The notes under the pieces are model-generated. The model saw nothing but the letters and a program-made list of their open reading frames with translations. It searched no databases and was not told the DNA's origin. The position numbers and the translations under genes were made by a program. 64,000 bases of DNA from NCBI GenBank assembly GCA_910584385.1, contig CAJUAK010000004.1:67747-131746 (forward strand), in the 5' to 3' direction. This document shows positions 46,701 through 54,900 of this stretch, one piece after another; positions within the stretch are counted from its first letter, which is position 1, and every line of letters starts with the position of its first letter. This DNA comes from an uncultured Alphaproteobacteria bacterium (GTDB lineage: Bacteria; Pseudomonadota; Alphaproteobacteria; RF32; CAG-239).

Positions 46701-48222
46701 CAAAACGGATAAAGATTTGGCTGAAAAGCAGCTGGATAATGCAGATAAAGATAAAACAACGGTTGTCCAGCAGCAAGTTGAAGACCGTCAGGAAGTCGAT
46801 AATGAATTTAAACGCGCTGAAGAATATCAAAAAGCGCAAGAACAGCAAGCAGAAGTGAATACGGATGAAGGCCGCAATGAAGCCAAGAAAATGAAAGATG
46901 TCCAAAACTTTGTTGCTGAAGAAGAGGTCGAACAAAATATTGCCGCTGCGCAAACAACGGCAGAAAGCCGTACAGCCGTTGAAGATGCGGAAGATGAGCT
47001 GGCAAAAATTAAAAAAGAATCCGTACATGGAAACTATATCCCGAGCGATACAGCGAATGTTGCAACGGAAGCGCAGGAAAATGCCGTAAAAGTTGAGAGT
47101 CAGGCAAATGATGCTGTAAATGCGCAAGCAGCGGAAGCAGAATCTGCCATCAAAAGCACCGCCGCACCAGAACAACCAGGCATGGCGGGAGCTGTTGAAG
47201 CCGGATTAGCTGCTGCGGCGGATGTCATGGCAACAATGGCCGCGCCGGAAGAAAAAGCTCAGGCTTTGGCAAGCAAAACAGAGCAGCTTCGGGCAGAACA
47301 GCAGCAAGTTTCTGCGGACAGCAAGCCCAAAGAAGAGAAAAAAGAAGAAAATAAGACGCAAGAAGAAAAAAATAGTGAGTTGTCCGTAACGCAGGAATTC
47401 AATTATAAAGGAAATGGCAAAGCCGAATATAAGCCGGACGGCAATTTCCAAAAAGCCCAACGGGCAGTTAACTATTATGCCAAACACGAAAAAGGCAGCT
47501 TGAAGGATTATTCCTTAGAAGATTTTGCCAAGATAACCAAAGACGCCTTTGATAAAGAACAGTGCAGCAATCCGAAATTTATGCAGGAAGTCTTAAATGA
47601 AAGTATGCGCCGTGCCCAAGAATTTTCTTATGATACCAGAGGGGCTTTGGAAGAAAACGATGCCAAATCTATGGAAACGATTATTAACACAATCCGCGAA
47701 CAAGGCATTGTCAAAGAGGGAAGCCGGGAAAATGCGGTTTTGACGGCGGCGGAAAGCAATTTGAAAAAGAAATCAGGGCGTGGTAAGTTGAAATCATCAA
47801 AAGAAGTTCAGGCAATGTTGGATGAAGGGCAGAAAGACGGAAAGAAGATGTCCATTGCCGAATTGCATACGGCCTCAAGCATTGCAAACAGCAAGAAGCT
47901 TCCAGGCGCCCTGCATAAAAATATTAAAGACGCCTATGAAAAGACAGTTAATTCAGACGAATTCCAAATGCCCAAAACAGAAGAAGAATTAAAGATGCTT
48001 GAAGATTTGAATCTGCGCTACGGAACAGAAAAAGGGATGGGCGTTATTGACCGCCTGCGTGGCGTGGATGTAAAATATACGCAAACCGGACAAAAGGTAA
48101 GCGATAAAATAACCACAGTGCGGACGGAAGCGCAGGGAGAAAAAGGCAAAGCCAGAGTTGCCGCGCCAGACAGGGCCGTACAGGCCGCCTTTATCCGCAA
48201 CAGCGGCAAAGGCATGGGCTAA
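43744..48222 (+). CDS. giant helical protein of unknown family with acidic low-complexity region
   Basis: 1492-aa protein, not recognised. Residues 1-600 are helical and highly charged, with loosely repeated segments (LTPFEMNQF, LSWAELADI and LTPEEISQF each begin one). A Gly/Ala-rich hydrophobic section (about 605-720, GGAVLGGATVLTSLTGIG) could associate with a membrane. About 150 residues of Glu/Val/Ala/Pro-rich acidic sequence follow, then long K/E/Q-rich coiled-coil-like stretches and a basic C-terminus (GKARVAAPDRAVQAAFIRNSGKG). No signal peptide. GGAG seven bases before 43744 favours this start over an ATG two codons earlier. The layout (helical, hydrophobic Gly/Ala, low-complexity, basic tail) parallels the preceding 1048-aa protein, suggesting similar roles. 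Confidence 0.82.
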   Translation: MADNNENSTEKTPENIAAIINDPEKLANLTPFEMNQFYAQAKGEELSKLQEYIWNTALDAASGELRYETQQQYKDLRAVLENLNKTADEEKKVINQIIASSEKADGVLKFEAQTHKLNKLLKKKQISVEDIKELIALNDYFREVKDVTAEAKESAQKSAAQAIEQEVQSFVDSPDDWSIDFVETGQQLIDGVQNEELKTKAQEKLDNFVNRFDEENGLSGLKTPEDLHAFEVSMQTAIDYFDTLQPFAVKEGNLPEAPHEIKMAEARAQGYLFHPDGSQKDGYKKWAELSWAELADINQLTMSGDGITKERAAFHDYLWKKVQNMGELGQEDLAAVKAILATPGFQNKGSENSSKSDRKAFAKIQEAVKESSEKLKTPNFEAPEFAESYKVLNALSFTNKGIIGQKDLGEEKNKEIKNLIMAAAQADAAKRFATLTPEEISQFREHMPNGAEFQPYVLNSLLNESITEIAVELVVNQDLARVMGNQKPDAEKLVETLGKMADSNKSYAVSESTVTGILARRASQNHDVAVRFAQLSGKAGYTPANVLATNNKNFDGKAAAVLPGYNNTINAANTLKNLQNSSLGRASQNVAVATLISIEPSTAAFFGAQAVYRNIAPIVKDIRTLKRTGQWPGLKEYVKNNKGLLAERIGGAVLGGATVLTSLTGIGTPLMSAAKMGAAFGMQVFSEVRRNGWSWKGITKVAKNFSAQAALAAITGGVAHEAFANIENVSTELPTEQPVEADVPVEEDVAVKEPVAAANTAAEQVHTETLNNVTENVADNVENIDAPQATSITENDQVIEEIQVSTNEPEPVAENVETIEDAQVSAEPAADENTEVVEDVQAAQEGEGLSGETIVPEAAADLQSEVDGVKYTFTTDKESGNIRINFTDEANHSQDDLTRLNKEVADQAYSVQTGDNVSGPLSEETMAQIKEMYESQESEVAGQDVSLEMGSAPTDTGTGDSSSDSDDGGSVGGEGSEASKMQEGEIKTDKDLAEKQLDNADKDKTTVVQQQVEDRQEVDNEFKRAEEYQKAQEQQAEVNTDEGRNEAKKMKDVQNFVAEEEVEQNIAAAQTTAESRTAVEDAEDELAKIKKESVHGNYIPSDTANVATEAQENAVKVESQANDAVNAQAAEAESAIKSTAAPEQPGMAGAVEAGLAAAADVMATMAAPEEKAQALASKTEQLRAEQQQVSADSKPKEEKKEENKTQEEKNSELSVTQEFNYKGNGKAEYKPDGNFQKAQRAVNYYAKHEKGSLKDYSLEDFAKITKDAFDKEQCSNPKFMQEVLNESMRRAQEFSYDTRGALEENDAKSMETIINTIREQGIVKEGSRENAVLTAAESNLKKKSGRGKLKSSKEVQAMLDEGQKDGKKMSIAELHTASSIANSKKLPGALHKNIKDAYEKTVNSDEFQMPKTEEELKMLEDLNLRYGTEKGMGVIDRLRGVDVKYTQTGQKVSDKITTVRTEAQGEKGKARVAAPDRAVQAAFIRNSGKGMG

Positions 48223-48241
48223 ATCCGCTCTTTTTTAATAA

Positions 48242-48286
48242 AATCAAAAAACTGTAACAATTTATATACCTTTTTTGTGTTATGAT
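48242..48286 (+). promoter_or_regulatory. conserved promoter element, copy 1 (before the 1180-aa VirB6-like gene)
   Basis: 45 bases ending in an extended -10 (TATGAT at 48281-48286) that align without gaps to 51881-51925, with 39 identities; the first 22 bases are identical, including CTGTAACAATTT. No normal -35 hexamer stands out, so the conserved block may bind a regulator. Confidence 0.65.
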
Positions 48287-48323
48287 AAAAATAAGTTAGT
48301 CTAACTTATATAGGTACCCTATC

Positions 48324-51300
48324 ATGCGCAGGCTTTTTTTATTTGTATCTTCTTTCCTTTTTATGAACTTGTTTATACAAGGAATACCGCATGTGTGTGC
48401 AGGGTATCTACCTTGTCCTAGCATAAGAAGAGACCCTTTATGTAAAAAGGTTATCATTAATGGAACTAACGTTGGAAAAGTAGTTACCTGCCAAAATGAT
48501 TCTGATTGCCAAAATTTTATAGCAAAATATCCTACAGCATATTCAACTACATCCTATTCAGAGAACATTTATAAATGTACAAAAGGTAAGGGGTTTTTGA
48601 ATGATATAACAGAAACAGATGAACATAAGACTCCGGCCGAAGTTTGTTATACAGATGGTAAGATGAAAAAAGAAAATGCTTCTTGTGGCGATGGAAAAGG
48701 CATATGTGGAAATAATTTAATTTGCGATAGAAACGGAAAGTGCGTTAGGCCTCAAGCAAAAATGGGATGTCTTATAAATGGAGAATCAGTGAATATAAAT
48801 GGCAGATTGTACAAATGTCTAGAACATTTGTTACTTCCCAACGGAGACTATTGTGATATGTACGGCAAAGGATGTGTAGCCGGAGACTTTTGTGATGAAG
48901 AGGAGGAATATTCAAAAACAGAATATACAGCAGGTACTGTACTTTATAAATGTGTTCCCAGACGCCAAGAAGGGGAAAGTTGTAAAAACAGTGAACAATG
49001 TAGAAATGTAGAGTATGGTTATGATATTTCTGGTGGAAAAGATGGTAATAGGTATTTTTACTGTGTTAATAATAAATGTGTTGGACAGATAAAATATGGT
49101 GAAAGTTGTAGTCCTGCAATTAAAACAGTAGAAGGAAACACCTTGGGTTGCACAAGCGATAATGAATGCAGAAATGGTGTTTGCCGTTCTATATATTGTG
49201 AAAGTACGAATGAAGTTTTAACCACGGAAGAGGGAGGGTGCCGATGTGGTGAAGCTGATACAAAGTGTCCAGCTGGAAATGTTTGTGGTGCTTACCAGAA
49301 AGTAAAAGGTGATTGGGTTTTGGCTCTATTTACGAGTAATACAACCAGAACAAATAATACGCTAGACACAACAACAGTATATAAGTGTATGACAGAAGAA
49401 CAATATAAAACTGAGGCTTTAAATGCAGGTTGCCTTGTAACGACTTATAGTGAAGGAAACGTATGCCAAGAGTGGGGAATTGGAAAATTAAAATATGCTT
49501 GTAAATGTGGTGAAGGAACCTGTGCAGCTGGAAATTATTGTTATAATCCCAATGGAATGTCTCTGCCAGGTGATGGTATATGTTTAAATGAAGCACAAAT
49601 GAAGGAAAAAGCCAAAGATTGCATCCCCAATTGTTATGGAGATGTCCCGGGAAAAGCGGGGCAAGTGCCAGAGGGATTTGCTATGTGTAATTGCTATGGA
49701 ACAAAATGCATTATGGGAGAATTATGCAGAAATGGCAAGTGCATAGGTGGCAGCCAATGTCGGCCAATACGTTATTGGAAAAATTGGAAAGGTTCTGAAA
49801 ATTGTTATTTTTGCGGGCTCTTTACAGTTCTTTTTAATGCATGCAGCCAAGTTGCATTGCAAGCAGATGTTGCATTGTCTAAAGGTGTTGCGCCACTTCT
49901 TATTGTTGCTTTTGCATTATGGGTAGCTTTTACTGTTTTATCTTTTGTTTCATCTACCGAAACTAAAGACGGCCGAGATTTAATAGTTTCTTTTGTTAAT
50001 CAGGCCTTTGTTGTTGCATTTGCATTTTTCATATTAATGGGCCCCGGAGCAAGAGGTGTCTATAACTTAGCTCTAGAGCCAATATTTAACACAGGGCTAT
50101 ATGTTGCGCAAGCCTCCATCAGCGATACGGCGGAAAAATATAAAGAAACAAACAAAGCATATGCAGCATCATTTAATGCAAAAAATCCTATTCAAACAGG
50201 TATGTGTGAATATGACTATGGTATTAGTGAGGGAGGACTTCCTAAGTCAATGGGGCAAAATATTGTCTGTATGATAGATTTGCTGCAGCAGAGGATTGCG
50301 AGAGTAACATCGCTTGGCTCATCTGCCATCTGCTATTCTTGGGAGCAAAGGACGTTTGTTATTCCAGTATGGTCATTTTTAATTACTGGTGTCTTATTAT
50401 GGCTATCATCTATGCTGATGATGCTGGCCTATCCATTTCTCATGATTGATACCGTTATCCAGTTGGCTGTGGCTGCGGGGTTAATGCCCGTTGCTATCTT
50501 TCTTTTCTGTTTTAAGATAACTCGGAAATATTGCAAAAAAGTATGGGATGCCTTCTTAAATGCAATGTTTAACTTTATTTTCTTAAGCATTATTGTTCTC
50601 TTGCTATGTTCAGCATTGGAATCGACAATTACTACATCTACAGAGCAATTAAGCAATATGTTTCATGAATATTCAGATATGTTAAGTCTTCTCCAGCACC
50701 TCCACTGGAGCGGAGTAAATGCCTTAAAAATTGTCTTTGTCATTCTCCTAACCTGGGCTGTTTTGCCTGAAGTCGGCACTTATGCTTCAGATTTTGCCGG
50801 CTCTTTAGGCAAAGGCGGAATTGGCAGCAAAGTTGGAGGAACATTCGGCAGTGCGATAAAGAGCGGCGCAATGAATCTAACCCGCCCATTGCGGCAGGGG
50901 GCGGCAAAGGCAATCAAACAAGGTGCCAGCAGTTTGACAAGCAGTGCCTTAGGAGCGGTGCGCGGTGCAACCCAGTCAATCAAAGCCAAACGCTACCAGA
51001 AAAAGGCTGAAAGCCAAGCCATTTCGGGTGGAGGAACGATTAAACAAAATGAAGACGGAACAACCACATACACCTATCAGTCAAAATCCTGGCTGCGCCG
51101 AAGGGCGAAGGTTAAATCCGTAACAGTAGGCGGAGAGAACGGTCCCAGATTTGAAGTCCGTAAGCAAATGGGCAATGGCGAGGAGAGAGTACGGATTTCT
51201 ACAAAAAGTGCGGTTGTTCGCCAGAGAGTTGGTGCAGATGGAAATGTTTATCGTGATAAGATTAAGGGCAAAGGCGCGCTCGGCCGGTCAATGGTAAACA

Positions 51301-51866
51301 AAGAAAACGGAAAACTCAGCAAAGAAGCAATGGCGCAAATGATTCAGGAATTGGGCGGAAATGAAGATGCCGTTGCCGCCGTTGTTCGCAAAATGAGCAG
51401 CGAACAAATGAAAAATCAAAGCCCGCTGGCTCGCCGCCGGAAAGAACATATTACCAGCAGGCAAGTCAATACCTTAAGGAAAGAAGGAAAAGTTACGGGT
51501 TATAAGGTTGTTGAAAAATATGCCGATGGCACAATGCGTGAATATAGCATCGAATTTGCCGAAAACGGCCGTGCAATGACCAAGATGAAACAGGTTAATG
51601 CCTCAGGCAAGATGATGATGCTTTCAACAGATGGCGTTGTTAACCAAAAAACAGTTGGCAAGGCCGATGCCGATGGCAATTTAATCTTACGCACAGCCAA
51701 GACACATTCGGGACTAAGTGCAGCTTACAAAAATGCCAATAAGGCAGAAGTGGCGGCTGCCGGAAGCCTGTTTGAAGAAAAAGAACTTGCCACAGCTTTC
51801 AAAAACGAACAAAAAAGAAAGCAGGTTGGAGATAAATCAGACGTGAACTTGCATGAATTTGGATAA
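48324..51866 (+). CDS. VirB6/TrbL-like type IV secretion protein with cysteine-rich ectodomain
   Basis: 1180-aa envelope protein. A signal peptide (1-27) leads to about 480 residues holding some 48 cysteines, arranged in repeats such as CRNGVCRS, CVNNKCVG and CRNGKCIGG that recall small disulfide modules (EB/dickkopf-like). Then comes a CYFC pair and a VirB6/TrbL-type membrane region: helices near 522-545, 553-576, 679-700, 708-732, 741-765 and 800-822, with a periplasmic loop at 577-670. The C-terminal 350 residues are basic, Gly/Ser-rich and cytosolic. VirB6 is the polytopic channel component of type IV secretion systems. The pattern around CYxC and the first helix is shared with the next protein, so they are paralogs. 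No strong ribosome binding site is seen. The 5' half is more A/T-rich than the 3' third. Confidence 0.82.
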   Translation: MRRLFLFVSSFLFMNLFIQGIPHVCAGYLPCPSIRRDPLCKKVIINGTNVGKVVTCQNDSDCQNFIAKYPTAYSTTSYSENIYKCTKGKGFLNDITETDEHKTPAEVCYTDGKMKKENASCGDGKGICGNNLICDRNGKCVRPQAKMGCLINGESVNINGRLYKCLEHLLLPNGDYCDMYGKGCVAGDFCDEEEEYSKTEYTAGTVLYKCVPRRQEGESCKNSEQCRNVEYGYDISGGKDGNRYFYCVNNKCVGQIKYGESCSPAIKTVEGNTLGCTSDNECRNGVCRSIYCESTNEVLTTEEGGCRCGEADTKCPAGNVCGAYQKVKGDWVLALFTSNTTRTNNTLDTTTVYKCMTEEQYKTEALNAGCLVTTYSEGNVCQEWGIGKLKYACKCGEGTCAAGNYCYNPNGMSLPGDGICLNEAQMKEKAKDCIPNCYGDVPGKAGQVPEGFAMCNCYGTKCIMGELCRNGKCIGGSQCRPIRYWKNWKGSENCYFCGLFTVLFNACSQVALQADVALSKGVAPLLIVAFALWVAFTVLSFVSSTETKDGRDLIVSFVNQAFVVAFAFFILMGPGARGVYNLALEPIFNTGLYVAQASISDTAEKYKETNKAYAASFNAKNPIQTGMCEYDYGISEGGLPKSMGQNIVCMIDLLQQRIARVTSLGSSAICYSWEQRTFVIPVWSFLITGVLLWLSSMLMMLAYPFLMIDTVIQLAVAAGLMPVAIFLFCFKITRKYCKKVWDAFLNAMFNFIFLSIIVLLLCSALESTITTSTEQLSNMFHEYSDMLSLLQHLHWSGVNALKIVFVILLTWAVLPEVGTYASDFAGSLGKGGIGSKVGGTFGSAIKSGAMNLTRPLRQGAAKAIKQGASSLTSSALGAVRGATQSIKAKRYQKKAESQAISGGGTIKQNEDGTTTYTYQSKSWLRRRAKVKSVTVGGENGPRFEVRKQMGNGEERVRISTKSAVVRQRVGADGNVYRDKIKGKGALGRSMVNKENGKLSKEAMAQMIQELGGNEDAVAAVVRKMSSEQMKNQSPLARRRKEHITSRQVNTLRKEGKVTGYKVVEKYADGTMREYSIEFAENGRAMTKMKQVNASGKMMMLSTDGVVNQKTVGKADADGNLILRTAKTHSGLSAAYKNANKAEVAAAGSLFEEKELATAFKNEQKRKQVGDKSDVNLHEFG

Positions 51867-51880
51867 GATGGGTGAAGAAT

Positions 51881-51925
51881 AATCAAAAAACTGTAACAAT
51901 TTTTATACTTTTTTTATTGTATAAT
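51881..51925 (+). promoter_or_regulatory. conserved promoter element, copy 2 (before the 1661-aa VirB6-like gene)
   Basis: 45 bases ending in a consensus TATAAT (51920-51925), matching 48242-48286 at 39 positions with no gap. It sits 27 bases upstream of the ATG, mostly between the two genes. Confidence 0.65.
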
Positions 51926-51951
51926 AAATAAAAAATGTTTGGAAAAAAGGC

Positions 51952-54900
51952 ATGAAAGAGCAAAAAAATATATTTCAGTTTTTAAAAAAGGCTTTTTTAA
52001 GTCTTGCTTTTATATGCCTTTTTTCATCTGTTGCTGGAGCAAAAAGTTTTTTGCCATCAGTAATTCCAGCGGATGCCGGAAAACGAAATAATATCTGTAC
52101 AGAATTTGGTAGCGACAAAGAAGATATTAATAAATTTTCAGGTAAAGCAAAAGACAAATGTAAAACTTTATGTTCATCGGGAAAGTGCAAGCATTGGAGA
52201 GTATTTACGGGTTCTGATTATTTCAGACAGGTATTCTTTAACCGTTCAAAACTTAGAATAGGGCCTGCACTACAAGATATAATGTCTGAAAAAGAATTTG
52301 CATCTGCTTGGATTGCACTTTCGCCACAAATAAAAAAGAACTTGCAGCCTGTATTAGATAAGCTGAAAAAAGATTTACAAGCAGCACTAAAAAATAGAAA
52401 AAGTGAAACGACAGAAATGAAGGAAGACGTTTATTTGGACTGCGATCAAAGTAAACTCTTCGCGTTTACATGTTTCATAACTTCAGAAGACAAAGATGAT
52501 GATTTAATTAATGATACAATTAATAGCTTAATTGACAAAGCTCCTATAACACGGACAATTAATGATACTTTATCTAAATTTAGCGATAAGTATAAAAAAT
52601 GTGAATTAGATAAAATTGTAGATAACCCTTGCTGGTGCACCAATAGTAATTTAACTAAAAACATGTGTTTAGTTGGGCAAAAATGTGGTTCAGATTATCA
52701 ATGCCATGAAGGAGCCGAGGTCAAAAATCAAGGAGCATACTCTCTTCCCTGTTGCATTATGCGACAATATCAAAAAGACGGAAAGAACATGCTTAATCTA
52801 TCGCCTCCTGGTGATAGAAAAAATTGTGGAAAAATTACAAGGAACTGTACTGCAGAAGAAAAAGCTCTTGTTTGTAAAAAACAGCCGGCTGTATATAAAG
52901 AGGCCTGTGAAGAAAGCAAAACTGAAATAGAAAACATTAACAATGCATGTATCGTTTGGCATGATACGGCAAATAAAAAATACCTTTTAAGCAGTGGGCA
53001 AAGTGTTCCGGATGATTTGGACTATACAAAGTGCACAGCTGAACGGTTAAAAAATTTATGTAATCAAGAAAAGTTTAGTTCAACAGCAGAATGTAAAAAT
53101 TATAATACAGTTGATACAAGTATTTGCTCTCTTGGAGAAGTTTCTGTAGATGGGCAAAAAAAATACATTTATTATAATAATGGTAGTGAAAGCGCAGTTT
53201 CTGAAGAAGAGCATAAACAAAAAAATACACCATCTTGTTCGGAAGCAACAAGAGAGATATATTGTAAAGGCAATAAGACTTATTCATCAAATACAGATAT
53301 TTGCGGAGGATATTTATTAGAGGAAGTCCAAACAGCCCTTTATGAGCAAAGCATTGGTGAATGTGCTCTGCATAATATTAAAAAGAAATATGGTTATCAA
53401 GATGATGGAACGGTTAGTAGGGACAGCTGTTACTCTTGCAAAATATTAAAAGTTTTAACAGAATCATTTTTAACGGCAGCAAGCAAGGTTTATTATACGT
53501 CTCAGGATGCCGGTGTTAAAATTTTGATAATGGGCTTTACCATTTGGTTAGCACTGTTTATCTTAAAAAGCCTGTCGCAGGTAACTTCTTTGGAACCGGC
53601 GAATATGCTGGATCAGATTTTGAAAATGTGTTTCAAAATCGCTATTGCTTATGTTGCGATAGTCATTGGCGCGCGCGCGCTTTGCAACTATCTGGTCGCG
53701 CCTTTTATGCTTTTTGGCACCAATTTTGCCAGCCAGCTGCTGAGTACGACAGGCAATGAAAATCTACAAGGCGTATTTGTTACAGATGGAGATGAAGATA
53801 TTGAGTTATCACCAGAAGAGGCAGAAAAAATTGAACAAAATGCAGAAGAGATTATAAAGGCTCAGGAAAAAGATGGTGAGAAGGAAACGGAAGAAACACC
53901 GGAAACCAGCAGTTTGGCAGAAAAATTAACTTTAGGATTTGTCAATAAAGCAGGGGATGCTGCAGATATTGTTTCTGAAGGAAAGATAAAGAATTCTCAA
54001 GGAAAACCAAGGCCGAATGTTCAGAAAGCAACACAAGCGTGGGGAGATGGAGCATGTGGTAAAAACACAAGCGGAATTTGTTTTGAAGACCCCTACTGTG
54101 GACATGGAATTGTATTAAGTTTGAGGGGATATTTAAAAGGAGTTTGCGGAGGAAATAGCAGTTGTGAAAGCAATTTAAATTTCTTAGGAAATTCATGGGC
54201 AGGAGCGCTGCCAAATCAAATCAATGCAAAATATCATAGATGTATTGTTCTGAATAATAAAAGTGCTATAAGGACTGATAAAGAATCTCTGGGAGATACA
54301 GCTTCTTTTGGCAGTGCAAATGTTGGAACAGGTTACATTGTTGCCCTCCCGAGTGTGTATGCAAATTCAGGTTATCATGCTGCAATAATGGCAAACGGTT
54401 CATCATATTATGCATTTAATGCCGAACATGGTAAGACTTTTAAACCTGCATCTAAAAAATCAGAAGATAGAATTGTTAATTGGGCAGATAGTAAATGTAT
54501 TTTTGAGATAATACTTAATGAACATCCAGAAATTGTACAACAACTAAACATGAGCGAGGTTGACAAAAATGCCAAAGGGAGTTTTTCTTCAGGAGCTACT
54601 GTTTCCTCCGCTTGCCAGGATTACATATCACAAATGGGGCAGCAGGGTATGGGCATGCTTTATAATCAAACGGGAAATGATTTAGCTAAAGCTGCACAGG
54701 ATGCTGTTCTCGCAGGAAAAAAAGTTTATTATATAGGAGATTCTCGTTTTGTGGGAATGTGCAATGCCGTTAATAATAATCAATGCGGAGGCAATAATAA
54801 GGAAAAAGGAAAATATCCTGTTATAAATGGTGAGTTCGGTGGAAAATATTGGTATGCGCAAGTTGGGGCATACCAGAATTTGCTCAGCGGAGCGTTGTCT

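Noticed and set aside
53668..53682. Short GC alternation (GCGCGCGCGC) in the 1661-aa gene
   Set aside because: It encodes Ala-Arg-Ala in a membrane helix region and is too short to signal anything else.
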